Shown here: positions 1 to 8,188 of the stretch, piece by piece | Layout of the letters: each line of letters starts with the position of its first letter | How positions within the stretch are numbered: the first letter of the stretch is position 1 | NCBI RefSeq assembly: GCF_900113645.1 | Contig: NZ_FOQC01000017.1 | Location: 1-45,850, forward strand | Reading direction: 5' to 3' | DNA: 45,850 nucleotides | Origin: Trichococcus flocculiformis | GTDB lineage: Bacteria; Bacillota; Bacilli; Lactobacillales; Aerococcaceae | The notes under the pieces: model-generated | Told to the model about the DNA's origin: nothing | What the model saw: the letters and a program-made list of their open reading frames with translations, nothing else | The model's database searches: none | Made by a program: the position numbers and the translations under genes

Positions 1-200
1 AAGGCACCTAGTGCCATCCTTACCGGTTTGGCGATGTTTCCTCTGTCACTGTTGAACAGAGCAGCGTACTTATCTTCAATGACTGACCAGGGAATCGAAT
101 CCGCTTTTTTGACCCAACGGTTTTCTGGGTTCATCGTCAGGCCCAATGGCTGATCGAAGTCATAAATGGTTAATTGCCGATTCGTCTGCTTTTTGTACAT
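1..200 (-). CDS. IS1182-family transposase, N-terminal part (cut by window edge)
   Basis: About 66 codons are visible; the gene runs off the left edge. The peptide begins MYKKQTNRQLTIYDF and continues through a region containing NPENRWVKK, IPWSVIE and KYAALF. I recognise this as the start of IS1182-type DDE transposases. The ATG at 200 is preferred over the in-frame ATG at 206, because GAGG lies 8 bases upstream of it. A TATAAT box on the same strand lies at 276-281. It presumably belongs to an insertion sequence bordering the defence genes. Family recognition is from memory of the N-terminal pattern; no inverted repeat was identified. Confidence 0.8.
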   Translation of the reverse strand, partial: MYKKQTNRQLTIYDFDQPLGLTMNPENRWVKKADSIPWSVIEDKYAALFNSDRGNIAKPVRMALGA

Positions 201-327
201 TTTCATCGCCTCTTCGTATCATTTTTGAAAAAAGTGCACGGGTTTTTGGTGTTTTGCGCTGGATTCCATGCATCTATTATACCAAAAAACATCTAAAAAC
301 GCTGTTATGATAAGGTTTGTTAATTAT

Positions 328-1365
328 TCAGTAGACATTATTTACAGGGTCTATTTCAATCACAAGGGCACTTTTCCAGTTTTCTCTTAGTCCATTTAAG
401 CGATAGTTAATAATCTCAGTGTTGTCATTCAAAATCTCTTCTAAATTATCCATGAACAGATTCCATTCAGACTGTACTTGAAGGGAATGGAAGGAGAGAA
501 GGGATTTTAGAACAAGCAAAGCTACGAAGAGGGTGTTTTTATCTCCATTAGTAACACCATATTGTTTCATGTCTTCCTTTTTTAATCTGGGAAGAACAAT
601 ATACTTCTTCCCGTAAAAACGGCTATGGTGTGCGGATATATTCCGAAGGTAACGGGACACGGAGATCCAGCTAAGGACAAACTTTCTGTTTTCTCGTTCG
701 AAAACCCTATCCGACCATTCATTTCGATAATCAGTATTCAATACGGATAGGAAGGTATCCACTTGGCCGAAGGTGAGTTCTTCCACCAAGACCCAAATAG
801 GAATGCAACCATTCCGCTGCTTGAAATGGTGCTCAATAAATGGTTCCTTGCTCTTATGGAGTGCCCCAGCAAAGCTTTCCATCGTTTCAAGATATGTCTT
901 ATGGGAGTTATATAGAGCAGGATCGAGATAGCATTCCGCCTTTACATATTCGGTATTTTCATATATGTGACTGAGGTGATAGGCGACACTTGTTTTGATC
1001 CATTTCTCGATTCGAGAGGTGAAATAGTGGATTTCTCTGCGCAGGAATTCATCAATTTGGTAGATTCGTAGAGCGTCTGTGTAGGAATACTTATCCCCTT
1101 GACAAGGGAGAAGTTTCGGAAAGATGGAAAAGTTGTAATAGTTATTGTACTGGAAGAATTCTTGAGCAATTTGCCTCTCTTCTTCTGTAAAGGACAAGTT
1201 ATGACCTTCATCCTCTCCAGAAAGGATTGTTATAAAATTTTCCAAAGTGGAGGGTTCCTTCATCAATTCCCCTACATCTTTACTTTTTTTGAAGTACCTT
1301 GGGCGGTTCTGCTGTTCCTCAATTACCTGTACAACTTGTTGGTATGTTTCAAAAAAATAGGTCAA
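328..1365 (-). CDS. Abi_2 family (AbiD/AbiF-like) abortive infection protein with HEPN motif
   Basis: A 345-residue protein of the Abi_2 (AbiD/AbiF) family, whose members act in phage abortive infection. Seen: the family-typical IWVLVEELTFG block at about 190-200, and R241-N-I-S-A-H246, an RX4H motif expected of HEPN ribonucleases, followed by HSRFYGKK. The start is TTG at 1365; AGGTGG six bases upstream supports it and no better ATG exists. A short structured RNA with its own terminator ends 24 bases upstream on the same strand, so the gene would be expressed by read-through or from a weak promoter. Known: Abi_2 proteins and Cas13 are reported to be related, and AbiF-type genes often carry an upstream structured RNA. 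Inferred: this is an RNA-controlled toxin. Family call is firm, mechanism tentative. Confidence 0.85.
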   Translation of the reverse strand: MTYFFETYQQVVQVIEEQQNRPRYFKKSKDVGELMKEPSTLENFITILSGEDEGHNLSFTEEERQIAQEFFQYNNYYNFSIFPKLLPCQGDKYSYTDALRIYQIDEFLRREIHYFTSRIEKWIKTSVAYHLSHIYENTEYVKAECYLDPALYNSHKTYLETMESFAGALHKSKEPFIEHHFKQRNGCIPIWVLVEELTFGQVDTFLSVLNTDYRNEWSDRVFERENRKFVLSWISVSRYLRNISAHHSRFYGKKYIVLPRLKKEDMKQYGVTNGDKNTLFVALLVLKSLLSFHSLQVQSEWNLFMDNLEEILNDNTEIINYRLNGLRENWKSALVIEIDPVNNVY

Positions 1366-1389
1366 ACTAATCCACCTCGCTATCTACTC

Positions 1390-1450
1390 AAAAAAAAAGA
1401 CTTACCCTGGTCCGCTATCGATCTTTCGATCAAGGAAGCGTGGTAAGTTC
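1390..1450 (-). ncRNA. Candidate abiF-type structured RNA upstream of the Abi_2 gene
   Basis: The minus strand gives a roughly 60-nt transcript. CTTACC (1447-1442) pairs with GGTAAG (1406-1401). CGC (1440-1438) pairs with GCG (1415-1413). An inner 6-bp stem (1433-1428 with 1423-1418) closes a GAAA tetraloop. It ends with a nine-T run (1398-1390), like an intrinsic terminator. A TATAAT box sits just upstream (1463-1458). Position and form fit the 'abiF RNA' class found before Abi_2-type genes (recalled, not searched). It could also be only a transcription attenuator of the Abi_2 mRNA. Confidence 0.65.
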
Positions 1451-1457
1451 TAGTAGA

Positions 1458-1489
1458 ATTATACTAACATGTCAGGCTGAAAATAACAA
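1458..1489 (-). promoter_or_regulatory. Promoter of the small RNA / Abi_2 transcript
   Basis: A perfect TATAAT -10 box lies at 1463-1458, with a predicted start near 1450. The best -35 is TTGTTA at 1489-1484 with a long 20-base spacer; TTATTT at 17 bases is an alternative. The -10 is good and the -35 is uncertain. Confidence 0.55.
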
Positions 1490-1551
1490 GGTTTTGGCTT
1501 ATGCAATCTACCAATTCATTAGAAAGGTAAATTGATGAGAGATGAGAATTT

Positions 1552-1941
1552 CTACACATCTATTTCTACCATGATTGGAATATGATCACTGTAACTTATC
1601 CACTTGTCATAAGGTTCTATTTCAAATGATTGTAAGATGGTTGCCGGGCAGAAGAAATAATCTATGTGAAAGGGTCGAGTCTGGTGCCTGTATAAATAAA
1701 AGGTTTTTTGCGTTTCGCATCCTTGAATTTCTTTGTTCAATACATGATAGGCGCTATCAAGTCCTGCAGATTTTAAGTCATTAACAACTGCTGAGTGATT
1801 TCTGCGTTTATGCCCCTTGTTCCAGATAGCATTGCTATTGAAGTCTCCTCCGACAATACAATTTTCTAAATTATACCTATGGATTTGGACGTAGGTGTGA
1901 ATATCTTCTATCCTAATGTATTTTGTGTGGAATATGTGTAT
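1552..1941 (-). pseudogene. 5'-truncated endonuclease/exonuclease/phosphatase (EEP) family gene
   Basis: An open frame of about 130 codons on the minus strand has the C-terminal half of an EEP (exonuclease III/DNase I-like) fold. GGDFNSNAIW is the catalytic GDFN block, HIDYFF follows, and YSDHIPIMVEI is the terminal SDH-P motif. The N-terminal half, with the first metal-binding residues, is missing. Going upstream, the frame runs into the hicB terminator with no start codon. No other piece of the gene was found on the far side of hicBA. The relic is therefore a leftover at the junction with the HicAB module, and is unlikely to be active. Confidence 0.75.
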
Positions 1942-1942
1942 G

Positions 1943-1971
1943 AAAAAAAGAGTCCAGCAGGCTAGACTCTT
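1943..1971 (-). terminator. hicAB terminator
   Basis: An 11-bp stem (AAGAGTCTAGC with GCTGGACTCTT, loop CT) is followed by TTTTTTC on the minus strand. The hicB stop codon lies inside the left arm. Confidence 0.85.
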
Positions 1972-2363
1972 AATTTTTCTTTCAACGCTTCTGTTAACGT
2001 TGCGGAGAAATTGATGCCGGCTTCTTCAGCTTGTTCAGCCAAATCGACAGGAATCGTTGTATTTTTTCTGACAAAAGGCATTTTTACTTTTTTAGCGGCT
2101 GCAATAAGATCAACCATAATATAGCTCACAATCGCTTCGGGATTATCGGCTTGGACATCTGATAAGTGGGATGCTACGGGTAGGTTTTTTTCATCATAAA
2201 GCATCAATTCCAATGCTTCAGCACCTTTGGCCAGTGCATCTGGAATTCCGACTCCTTCGGAAATTGCTCCCGGGACATCCGGAAAGGTTACTGTGTATGT
2301 TCCTGTATCATTTTCGCTATCCTCGAGAACTGCGGGATAAGCAACATAGTGCGTGTGCGCCAT
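1962..2363 (-). CDS. hicB: HicB-family antitoxin
   Basis: A 133-residue HicB-type antitoxin. The N-terminal half is the partially degraded RNase H-like HicB fold, containing VTFPDVPGAISEGVG. The C-terminal half (about 90-133) contains PVDLAEQAEEAGINFSATLTEALKEKL, typical of the ribbon-helix-helix DNA-binding tail. An ATG at 2390 is in frame, but the ATG at 2363 has GAGGGGG eight bases upstream and is the better start. It follows hicA by about 27 bases in one operon and would neutralise HicA and repress the shared promoter. The family call is firm; the partner and repression roles follow from the family. Confidence 0.88.
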   Translation of the reverse strand: MAHTHYVAYPAVLEDSENDTGTYTVTFPDVPGAISEGVGIPDALAKGAEALELMLYDEKNLPVASHLSDVQADNPEAIVSYIMVDLIAAAKKVKMPFVRKNTTIPVDLAEQAEEAGINFSATLTEALKEKLRV

Positions 2364-2390
2364 AATAATTTCCCCCTCTATATAAATCAT

Positions 2391-2603
2391 TTATTTTAGT
2401 CCGGCTTGCTTCAGAATATTGTTGTAAGTGCCAGGAGCTAGTTCATCTTTGAGACCACTGTAAGGCACCGTTACTTTATGTCCTGTTTCATCTTCGTAAC
2501 GATGATGGTCACCAATGATGCGAACATCAATGAACCCATGTTCCTTTAATAACTTCAAAACTTTCCTGGCTGTTTGTGACTTCTCTGTAACTCCTGTCCA
2601 CAT
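2391..2603 (-). CDS. hicA: HicA-family toxin (mRNA interferase)
   Basis: A 70-residue protein with the double-stranded-RNA-binding-like HicA fold. It has a KLLKEHGF helix at about 17-24, then GDHHRYEDETGHKVTVPY, where the conserved HicA histidine lies in the HHRYE strand. HicA toxins cleave mRNA and are inhibited by HicB. The ATG at 2603 lies only about 5 bases past a -10 box, so the transcript may be nearly leaderless. No Shine-Dalgarno site precedes it. An internal AGGAG at 2592-2588 has no usable start codon after it. Toxin precedes antitoxin, the usual hicAB order. Confidence 0.88.
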   Translation of the reverse strand: MWTGVTEKSQTARKVLKLLKEHGFIDVRIIGDHHRYEDETGHKVTVPYSGLKDELAPGTYNNILKQAGLK

Positions 2604-2607
2604 TTAC

Positions 2608-2636
2608 ATTATATACGCACTATGCGCATTTTCCAA
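2608..2636 (-). promoter_or_regulatory. hicAB promoter with operator in the spacer
   Basis: TTGGAA (2636-2631), a 17-base spacer and TATAAT (2613-2608) form a near-consensus promoter. The spacer holds the perfect inverted repeat CGCA-CTA-TGCG (2616-2626), a natural site for HicB autorepression. The predicted start coincides with the hicA ATG. Confidence 0.75.
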
Positions 2637-2685
2637 TTCTGTAATTCATTGAAACAATTTAATTCTACAGATTTTACCTATTCCA

Positions 2686-2814
2686 TCAATCCCTAGAATT
2701 TACGGGAATATACTCTGGAAACTTTAAAATTTCGTCTATGTGCAACTTATTTCGGACCGTGTTTCGCCAATCTAACTCTAATGCAATTGGACAGGGCTTT
2801 AATCCAAAATTCAT
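2686..2814 (-). CDS. Possible 42-residue small protein or gene remnant, unrecognised
   Basis: A minus-strand ATG frame of 42 codons begins MNFGLKPCPIALEL and ends at TGA. I recognise no family and see no convincing ribosome-binding site. It sits between hicA and the divergent sng promoter. It may be the stub of an older gene displaced when the modules were assembled, or chance. It is recorded because nothing else fills 2637-2827. Confidence 0.2.
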   Translation of the reverse strand: MNFGLKPCPIALELDWRNTVRNKLHIDEILKFPEYIPVNSRD

Positions 2815-2827
2815 AGAACACGCGTTC

Positions 2828-2856
2828 TTGAATATATGTCCCAATAGACGTATACT
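2828..2856 (+). promoter_or_regulatory. Promoter of the sngABC operon
   Basis: TTGAAT (2828-2833), a 17-base spacer and TATACT (2851-2856) give a predicted start near 2863. This places the in-frame ATG at 2860 outside the transcript and supports the ATG at 2902 as the sngA start. Confidence 0.7.
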
Positions 2857-2901
2857 TAAATGGTATTCTACACAGCGACTGGGGAAGGGGGGGCGTCCAA
2901 C

Positions 2902-4773
2902 ATGTTCGAATTCATAAATAAAATATTCAAAAATAAAAAACTAACCGAAGAAGAAAAGATATCGATCATCGAATTGGTGCATACGGAGGAGTCTTTCATC
3001 AATCCACGAGATCTTATCGCGGAGCAGGAACGTCAGAAAATAGCTCAAAAGAAAGCTGAGAAAAAGGCTGCGGAAATGGCTTGGATCAGTTACGTTTCTC
3101 CGCCAGTAAGAATGAATGACAATTTTACAGAGCAAGTTGAGGAAGTGGTTGGTGCACTATTTGAAAGATTATGCACCATCGTCGATATGGAATTGAAGAA
3201 GAAGCGTAAAAATATCAAACATGTGAAATATGAGCGTTACTATTATCATGTGACTGCTTTTGACGAAATCTACCGGTTATCCAGAGAGGTGGTTTTCTCG
3301 TTTTACAGACAGGATAATATGCATCCAGAAGCCTATTTTTCCTATGACCTACAAGCCATGTTGCCCCGGGACATTCAAAAAATACTCGTCTGCGAGGTTG
3401 AAAAACATCGTAAATATTTACCTTTTCCGGATGAGGAGACCAGAATAAAATTTGGATTGACGCAATTCGGCACCAAAATTGTTTGGTGGGATCCGTCAGG
3501 AATGTTGCGCGAAAAACAAATTTTTGACGGGATCGAAATGGATTATTTCAATCACCTGAGGAGACGGGTGACGAGGTTTACCGAAGTACCGGCTGTCATG
3601 ACCCTCTGTTTGGGGAAATACGTGGACCTTATGCAAATTGTCTTGCATGATCTTGAGGATGGATCCATCAAATGGAAGATCAAACCCAATAATTATTTCA
3701 GGAAATATTTCCACTTGCCACTGGATGATGAGCGTATCTGGGCAGAAACGGTCCGCTTGCCGGTAGACCTTTATCTCCTAGCCGAAAATATGATCCGCAA
3801 GGAGGTCGAGGGTCTCCGCGTGGTGCCTGCTGAGGAAAGCCTGCAGAATCTGCAAAAATATTTGCCTGATGAAACGTTCCTGAAAATCCAAGGATTTCTG
3901 AGCCAGGAAGTTGAGTTGGAGCTGGATTATCCGACCATCGCAGCCTTGCGGAACGTGAACAAGACCGTCTGGCATGAGGCTGGCAACCTGTTCATCAGCC
4001 AACCGCTGGAGCAGCTCAGTGGGCTGCTTGAGGATGTTGCAAAAGATCCGGATCTGAAAAAGATAGCTACGAAAGTGATCAAGCAAAGCGAGGATCAGGA
4101 GAAGCGTATCCTGTTTATTTTTTTGATGGAAAAGATGGATTTGCCGGTATCAAAAGCGGTGCAAAAACAACGGGATGGCTTCATTCATCCAACCAGACAG
4201 GCCGATTATCAGCAGCTCCTTCTTGATGCGACTCTGCCTTTCGAAAGTCTGCCTGAGCTTTTGAAGGAATGCGCGCAACCGATGCGCAGAGAAATCAAGC
4301 TGGACACAGCCTTGATCACTGCTTCGCATTCTGCCTTGGATACCATTATTGATATGGTCGACACCTACCTGAGTGAGGATGAAACAAGCGAAGAGCTGAA
4401 TGCGGCTTTGAGCCTGAACATGTTTGCCGACATGGAGATGTCGCGGGCTGAGGAACAAAGCGAATCAGAAAGTGCGGTCTCCACATCGGTATCTGCTACC
4501 GAAACTATTATAGAAGAACCGGAAAATCTGGACAGTGAGCAGGAGTCTGAGCATATGCTGTTCCTGAAACAGTTGGTGGTAGGCAACGGGATATCTTTGG
4601 ATGACTTTAAAGTACATGCAAAAAATAATGGAAAACTCCATCAGGCGTACCTAACAGAATTGAATGAAGTGCTGTATGAAATATTTGATGATCAAGTACT
4701 GGTGATCAGCCAGCAGCAGGTCATCATCGAAGAGGATTTTATGGAAGAAATGAGGGAATGGCTATATGGCTGA
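2902..4773 (+). CDS. sngA: Shango SngA-like protein (TerB-like domain)
   Basis: A 623-residue protein resembling large TerB_N/TerB_C proteins. The N-terminal part is charged and likely coiled-coil, containing RDLIAEQERQKIAQKKAEKK. A long helical middle follows. An acidic, serine-rich linker spans about 514-551, and a C-terminal TerB-C-like domain spans about 552-623, containing LNEVLYEIFDD. Paired with the next two genes, it matches Shango, an anti-phage system of a TerB-like protein, an ATPase and a helicase. Its molecular role is unknown to me. The ATG at 2902 is chosen because a G-rich Shine-Dalgarno-like tract precedes it and the promoter start lies after the ATG at 2860. It overlaps sngB by 8 bases. 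It is not evidence of tellurite resistance. The three-gene order gives more confidence than this protein alone. Confidence 0.8.
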   Translation: MFEFINKIFKNKKLTEEEKISIIELVHTEESFINPRDLIAEQERQKIAQKKAEKKAAEMAWISYVSPPVRMNDNFTEQVEEVVGALFERLCTIVDMELKKKRKNIKHVKYERYYYHVTAFDEIYRLSREVVFSFYRQDNMHPEAYFSYDLQAMLPRDIQKILVCEVEKHRKYLPFPDEETRIKFGLTQFGTKIVWWDPSGMLREKQIFDGIEMDYFNHLRRRVTRFTEVPAVMTLCLGKYVDLMQIVLHDLEDGSIKWKIKPNNYFRKYFHLPLDDERIWAETVRLPVDLYLLAENMIRKEVEGLRVVPAEESLQNLQKYLPDETFLKIQGFLSQEVELELDYPTIAALRNVNKTVWHEAGNLFISQPLEQLSGLLEDVAKDPDLKKIATKVIKQSEDQEKRILFIFLMEKMDLPVSKAVQKQRDGFIHPTRQADYQQLLLDATLPFESLPELLKECAQPMRREIKLDTALITASHSALDTIIDMVDTYLSEDETSEELNAALSLNMFADMEMSRAEEQSESESAVSTSVSATETIIEEPENLDSEQESEHMLFLKQLVVGNGISLDDFKVHAKNNGKLHQAYLTELNEVLYEIFDDQVLVISQQQVIIEEDFMEEMREWLYG

Positions 4774-6094
4774 AAGTAGGTTGAGAAAGAAGGATGCCCA
4801 AACGATTATCGCCTCGCTTGAGGCAGGGGTCGTACCGGTAAAAGGGGTCCAGCACGTTTTGGTGGGCAGGAGCAATGAAGTCAAGGAAATCATCGAAACC
4901 TTGCAAAAGTTGGAAGACGGCAATAGCGATCTGCGGTTTTGGGTAGGTGATTTCGGGTCGGGCAAAAGTTTTGTTTTGCGGACGATCGAATCGTTGGCGT
5001 TGCAAAAGAATTTCGTTGTCTCCACAATCGACTTGACCCCGACGCGTCGTTTCTATGATTCATCCGGGAAAGCGTTGGCGTTGTATAACGAAGTCGTCAA
5101 TAAAATCGTCATTAAGAATAACCGCGACGGTAATGCCATCGAGACAATCGTCCAGCAATGGATTCAGGTTCTGCTCGAGCAGATTGCCGCGGAAAACAGC
5201 CTCACCGTTCCCGTTTTGATGGAAAAGTCCCATTGGAAATTGGTGGAGAATGCCATTCTGAAGACGACGAATTCCTTCTATTCATCGGGGCTGTCATATG
5301 AATTCGGGCAAGCGTTGATGAAATATTTTGAAGGGATTGCCGGCGACAATATGTCCCTTCAGATTGAAGCGATTCGTTGGATCCGCGGGGATATCACGAC
5401 AAAAACGGAAGCCTCCAAAGAATTGGGCATCAAGAACGTCATCAACGATGCAAACTATCTCATCGCCTTGAAAAATCTGGCGGAATTATTCCTGAAGATC
5501 GGCTACAAGGGATTTGTCATAAACTTTGATGAATCAGTCAATCTGTACAAATTACCCCGTTCTTTGACCCGGGAAAAAAATTATGAAATGATCCTCAATC
5601 TGTATAACGAAACGAAAACGAATGAAGCAAAAGGGTTGTTCATCAATTTTGGCGCAACGAAGAACACGGTTTATGACGAGCGGAGAGGGTTGGCCAGCTA
5701 CGGCGCTTTGAAAACACGCTTCGGGAACGAATTGATGAAAAATAAGGACTATGTCAATGTGAACAGTACCGTCATCGATCTGAAGCCGCTGACACCGGAA
5801 GAAATCTTTATCCTTTTGACCAAGCTGTTGGAAATATACAATACGGCCTATCAAACGACTCTGGCGGTGAAGGACAACGAAATCCAGCAATACATGGAAG
5901 ACCAGTTGAACCGGCCAGGAGCTGCAGCATTTTTGACGCCGCGGTCCGTCATCAAGGATTATATCGAAATTCTGTCCTTGCAGCGCCAGAACCCGGACCA
6001 TTCTTTCGCTCAGATCCTTGCCGATCGCTTCGGCAGAAAGTCTTCAGTTGTGGCGAAGGATGCAGATGATCACGATGAAATAGAGGTCTACTGA
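4766..6094 (+). CDS. sngB: Shango SngB-like P-loop ATPase (BrxC/BrxD-related)
   Basis: A 442-residue ATPase of the DUF2791/BrxD-like group. Walker A is GDFGSGKS at 61-68 and Walker B is VINFDES at 251-257 with the DE pair at 255-256. The sensor-like region around LFINFGATKNTVYDERRGL follows. Proteins of this group occur beside Lhr-like helicases in BREX type 2 (BrxD/BrxHI) and in Shango. No pglX, pglZ or brxC gene is present here, so this is not BREX. The start ATG lies inside the end of sngA and the stop shares its last A with the sngC ATG (TGATG). The three proteins are therefore probably translationally coupled and made in fixed ratio. Confidence 0.85.
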   Translation: MAESRLRKKDAQTIIASLEAGVVPVKGVQHVLVGRSNEVKEIIETLQKLEDGNSDLRFWVGDFGSGKSFVLRTIESLALQKNFVVSTIDLTPTRRFYDSSGKALALYNEVVNKIVIKNNRDGNAIETIVQQWIQVLLEQIAAENSLTVPVLMEKSHWKLVENAILKTTNSFYSSGLSYEFGQALMKYFEGIAGDNMSLQIEAIRWIRGDITTKTEASKELGIKNVINDANYLIALKNLAELFLKIGYKGFVINFDESVNLYKLPRSLTREKNYEMILNLYNETKTNEAKGLFINFGATKNTVYDERRGLASYGALKTRFGNELMKNKDYVNVNSTVIDLKPLTPEEIFILLTKLLEIYNTAYQTTLAVKDNEIQQYMEDQLNRPGAAAFLTPRSVIKDYIEILSLQRQNPDHSFAQILADRFGRKSSVVAKDADDHDEIEVY

Positions 6095-8169
6095 TGCAGG
6101 CATTCGACAGTCTCAGTCGAGATATCCAACAGTACATTTATGATAAAGGCTGGCCAAGCTTAACGAATATTCAAAGTGCGGCCATCAAACAGGTTGCCAA
6201 TACCGATCATAACCTGATTTTGTCCGCTCCGACGGCATCGGGGAAAACGGAGGCGGCATTCATTCCGGCGTTGAACAGTGTCGAAGATTGGGAAACAGGG
6301 CTGAAGGTGCTGTACGTTTCCCCTTTGAAAGCTTTGATCAATGATCAATTTCAGCGCATCAGCGAGCTCAGTGAATATTTGGATATTCCGATTACGCGTT
6401 GGCATGGCGAAGTGTCCCAAACGCAGAAAAGAAAGGTTGTCAATCAACCGAAAGGTATTCTATTGATTACGCCGGAATCGATCGAGGGGATGCTGGTGAA
6501 CCGGCCGGGTGAAGCGGAGCACCTCTTTAAAGGAGTGGAATGGATCATCATCGATGAACTCCATAGTTTTCTGGGGACGGAACGGGGCATTCACCTACAG
6601 TCGCTGCTGCAACGAATCAGCCGATTCATGCAAGCACCGCGGTTCATTGCGATGAGCGCAACCCTAAATAAAAAAGATTTTGGCTATGCGAAAGCCTTCT
6701 TCGGCAGCCCGCGCCATACGGATATCCTCGTGGACCGCGATAAAAATGATTTGTTCATCACGATAGACTACACGAGTGGTGAGGCGGGTCCATTCGTCGC
6801 ACGGGAATCCTTGGAGGCGATCTATCGGTATTCCAAAACAGAAACGATGCTGATTTTTCCGAATTCGCGTAACCGGGTGGAAGAAATCACCCATAAGTTG
6901 GACAAGATGGCAAAAAAGGAGAACGCACCGATCCGCTATTTTGCGCATCATTCGTCAGTCGATAAACTGTTGCGTGAAGAAGTTGAATTTTTTGCCAAAA
7001 ATAACGAGGAGCAGCTGTTCACGATCACCTGTACTTCCACACTGGAACTGGGAATCGACATCGGATCGGTGGACAGCGTGGTGCAGTATGGCTCCCCACC
7101 ATCCACTTCTTCGCTGAGCCAGAGACTGGGACGCAGCGGACGGAGAAGCCACCAAAGCATCCTTCATATTGTGGAAGACGACTCCTGGGAAATGCTGCAA
7201 ACCTATGCCGCACTGGATTTGCTCGAGCAGGGCGAACTGGATGCGACGGAAATGATCGAGACACCCTACAATGCCTTAGCGCATCAAGTGATGGCGATCC
7301 TCTTCCAAAAGGTCAGTGTACCGATGACACAATTGCTGCAGCTGAACAAGAATTTTCCAGTCTGGAGAACGATTCCGGATGAAGATTTGGCGCTGTTGAT
7401 CGGCTACATGGTGGAACAGGATTTCATTGAAATCATGGATGACGAAGCCATCGTCGGCTTGGAGGGAGAACGTCTGCTACGCTCCAGGGATTTCTATGCA
7501 CTGTTTTTCACGACCAGTGATTTTTCTGTGCACTATCAGCATGAGCGCATCGGCAGTCTGCCGTTCACACCGGAAATCCAAATCGAAAGCAAAATTCTGT
7601 TGGCGGGCCGGGTATGGATCGTGAAAGATATCGATGTTAAGGCAAAGCGCATCCAGGTGGAAAGATCAAAAGAGGGAAAACCGCCGAAATTCATCAGCGA
7701 CGAAGGTTTCGTTTCCAATGAAGTACGGGAAAATATGGAAAAGTTACTGCGGACGGGAGAGTACCTGAATCTGAACAACGATAAGATTACGCGCGACTTT
7801 GACTTTCTGAAAAGTGCACTCTACTTTGATGCAGGCAATTATTGGTTTGAGGACAATCAGACCAATATCGGCATCGTGACGTTCAAAGGCACCAAGTTCA
7901 ATATCGCTTTGCTGTTGCTCATCAAGAGTATTGTGGGTGAGGGGGAGAAGTATCAATTGCACGATAAGCATTCCTTGATTACCGGTCCCGACCTGAAAAG
8001 AATCATGCAAAGGCTGACTGATGAGGATGTTTCTTTGGACACCGTTGCGGCCTACCTAGATAGAAACGAGAAGGCCATCGAAGAATTGACGGTCCATCAA
8101 AAATTTATGCAATTGGTTCCCACATGCTTGAAAATCAAATGGATCCTGAACAACTTCTTTTCGGTTTGA
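6094..8169 (+). CDS. sngC: Shango SngC-like superfamily 2 helicase (Lhr/BrxHI-like)
   Basis: A 691-residue DEAD/DEAH-type helicase. Seen: Q-motif-like WPSLTNIQ at 20-27, motif I SAPTASGKT at 44-52, motif II DELH at 154-157, motif III SAT at 188-190, and motif VI QRLGRSGR at 343-350. A C-terminal region of about 300 residues resembles Lhr-like extensions. It should unwind or translocate on nucleic acid using ATP. Its start overlaps the sngB stop by one base. All key motifs are intact and the length is consistent with BrxHI-like proteins, so the operon looks functional. A weak terminator follows at about 8189. Confidence 0.87.
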   Translation: MQAFDSLSRDIQQYIYDKGWPSLTNIQSAAIKQVANTDHNLILSAPTASGKTEAAFIPALNSVEDWETGLKVLYVSPLKALINDQFQRISELSEYLDIPITRWHGEVSQTQKRKVVNQPKGILLITPESIEGMLVNRPGEAEHLFKGVEWIIIDELHSFLGTERGIHLQSLLQRISRFMQAPRFIAMSATLNKKDFGYAKAFFGSPRHTDILVDRDKNDLFITIDYTSGEAGPFVARESLEAIYRYSKTETMLIFPNSRNRVEEITHKLDKMAKKENAPIRYFAHHSSVDKLLREEVEFFAKNNEEQLFTITCTSTLELGIDIGSVDSVVQYGSPPSTSSLSQRLGRSGRRSHQSILHIVEDDSWEMLQTYAALDLLEQGELDATEMIETPYNALAHQVMAILFQKVSVPMTQLLQLNKNFPVWRTIPDEDLALLIGYMVEQDFIEIMDDEAIVGLEGERLLRSRDFYALFFTTSDFSVHYQHERIGSLPFTPEIQIESKILLAGRVWIVKDIDVKAKRIQVERSKEGKPPKFISDEGFVSNEVRENMEKLLRTGEYLNLNNDKITRDFDFLKSALYFDAGNYWFEDNQTNIGIVTFKGTKFNIALLLLIKSIVGEGEKYQLHDKHSLITGPDLKRIMQRLTDEDVSLDTVAAYLDRNEKAIEELTVHQKFMQLVPTCLKIKWILNNFFSV

Positions 8170-8188
8170 ATGTGACAGAGTACGAAAT

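Noticed and set aside
2860-2904. Upstream ATG at 2860 as sngA start
   Set aside because: The best promoter predicts transcription starting after it and it has no ribosome site; the ATG at 2902 has a G-rich site eight bases upstream.
2902-4773. Tellurite resistance function
   Set aside because: TerB-like domains occur widely in stress and defence operons; no other ter gene is present and the ATPase/helicase partners indicate Shango.
4766-8169. BREX type 2 fragment (BrxD/BrxHI)
   Set aside because: No pglX, pglZ, brxC or brxF gene is adjacent, and the TerB-like first gene is coupled to the other two.
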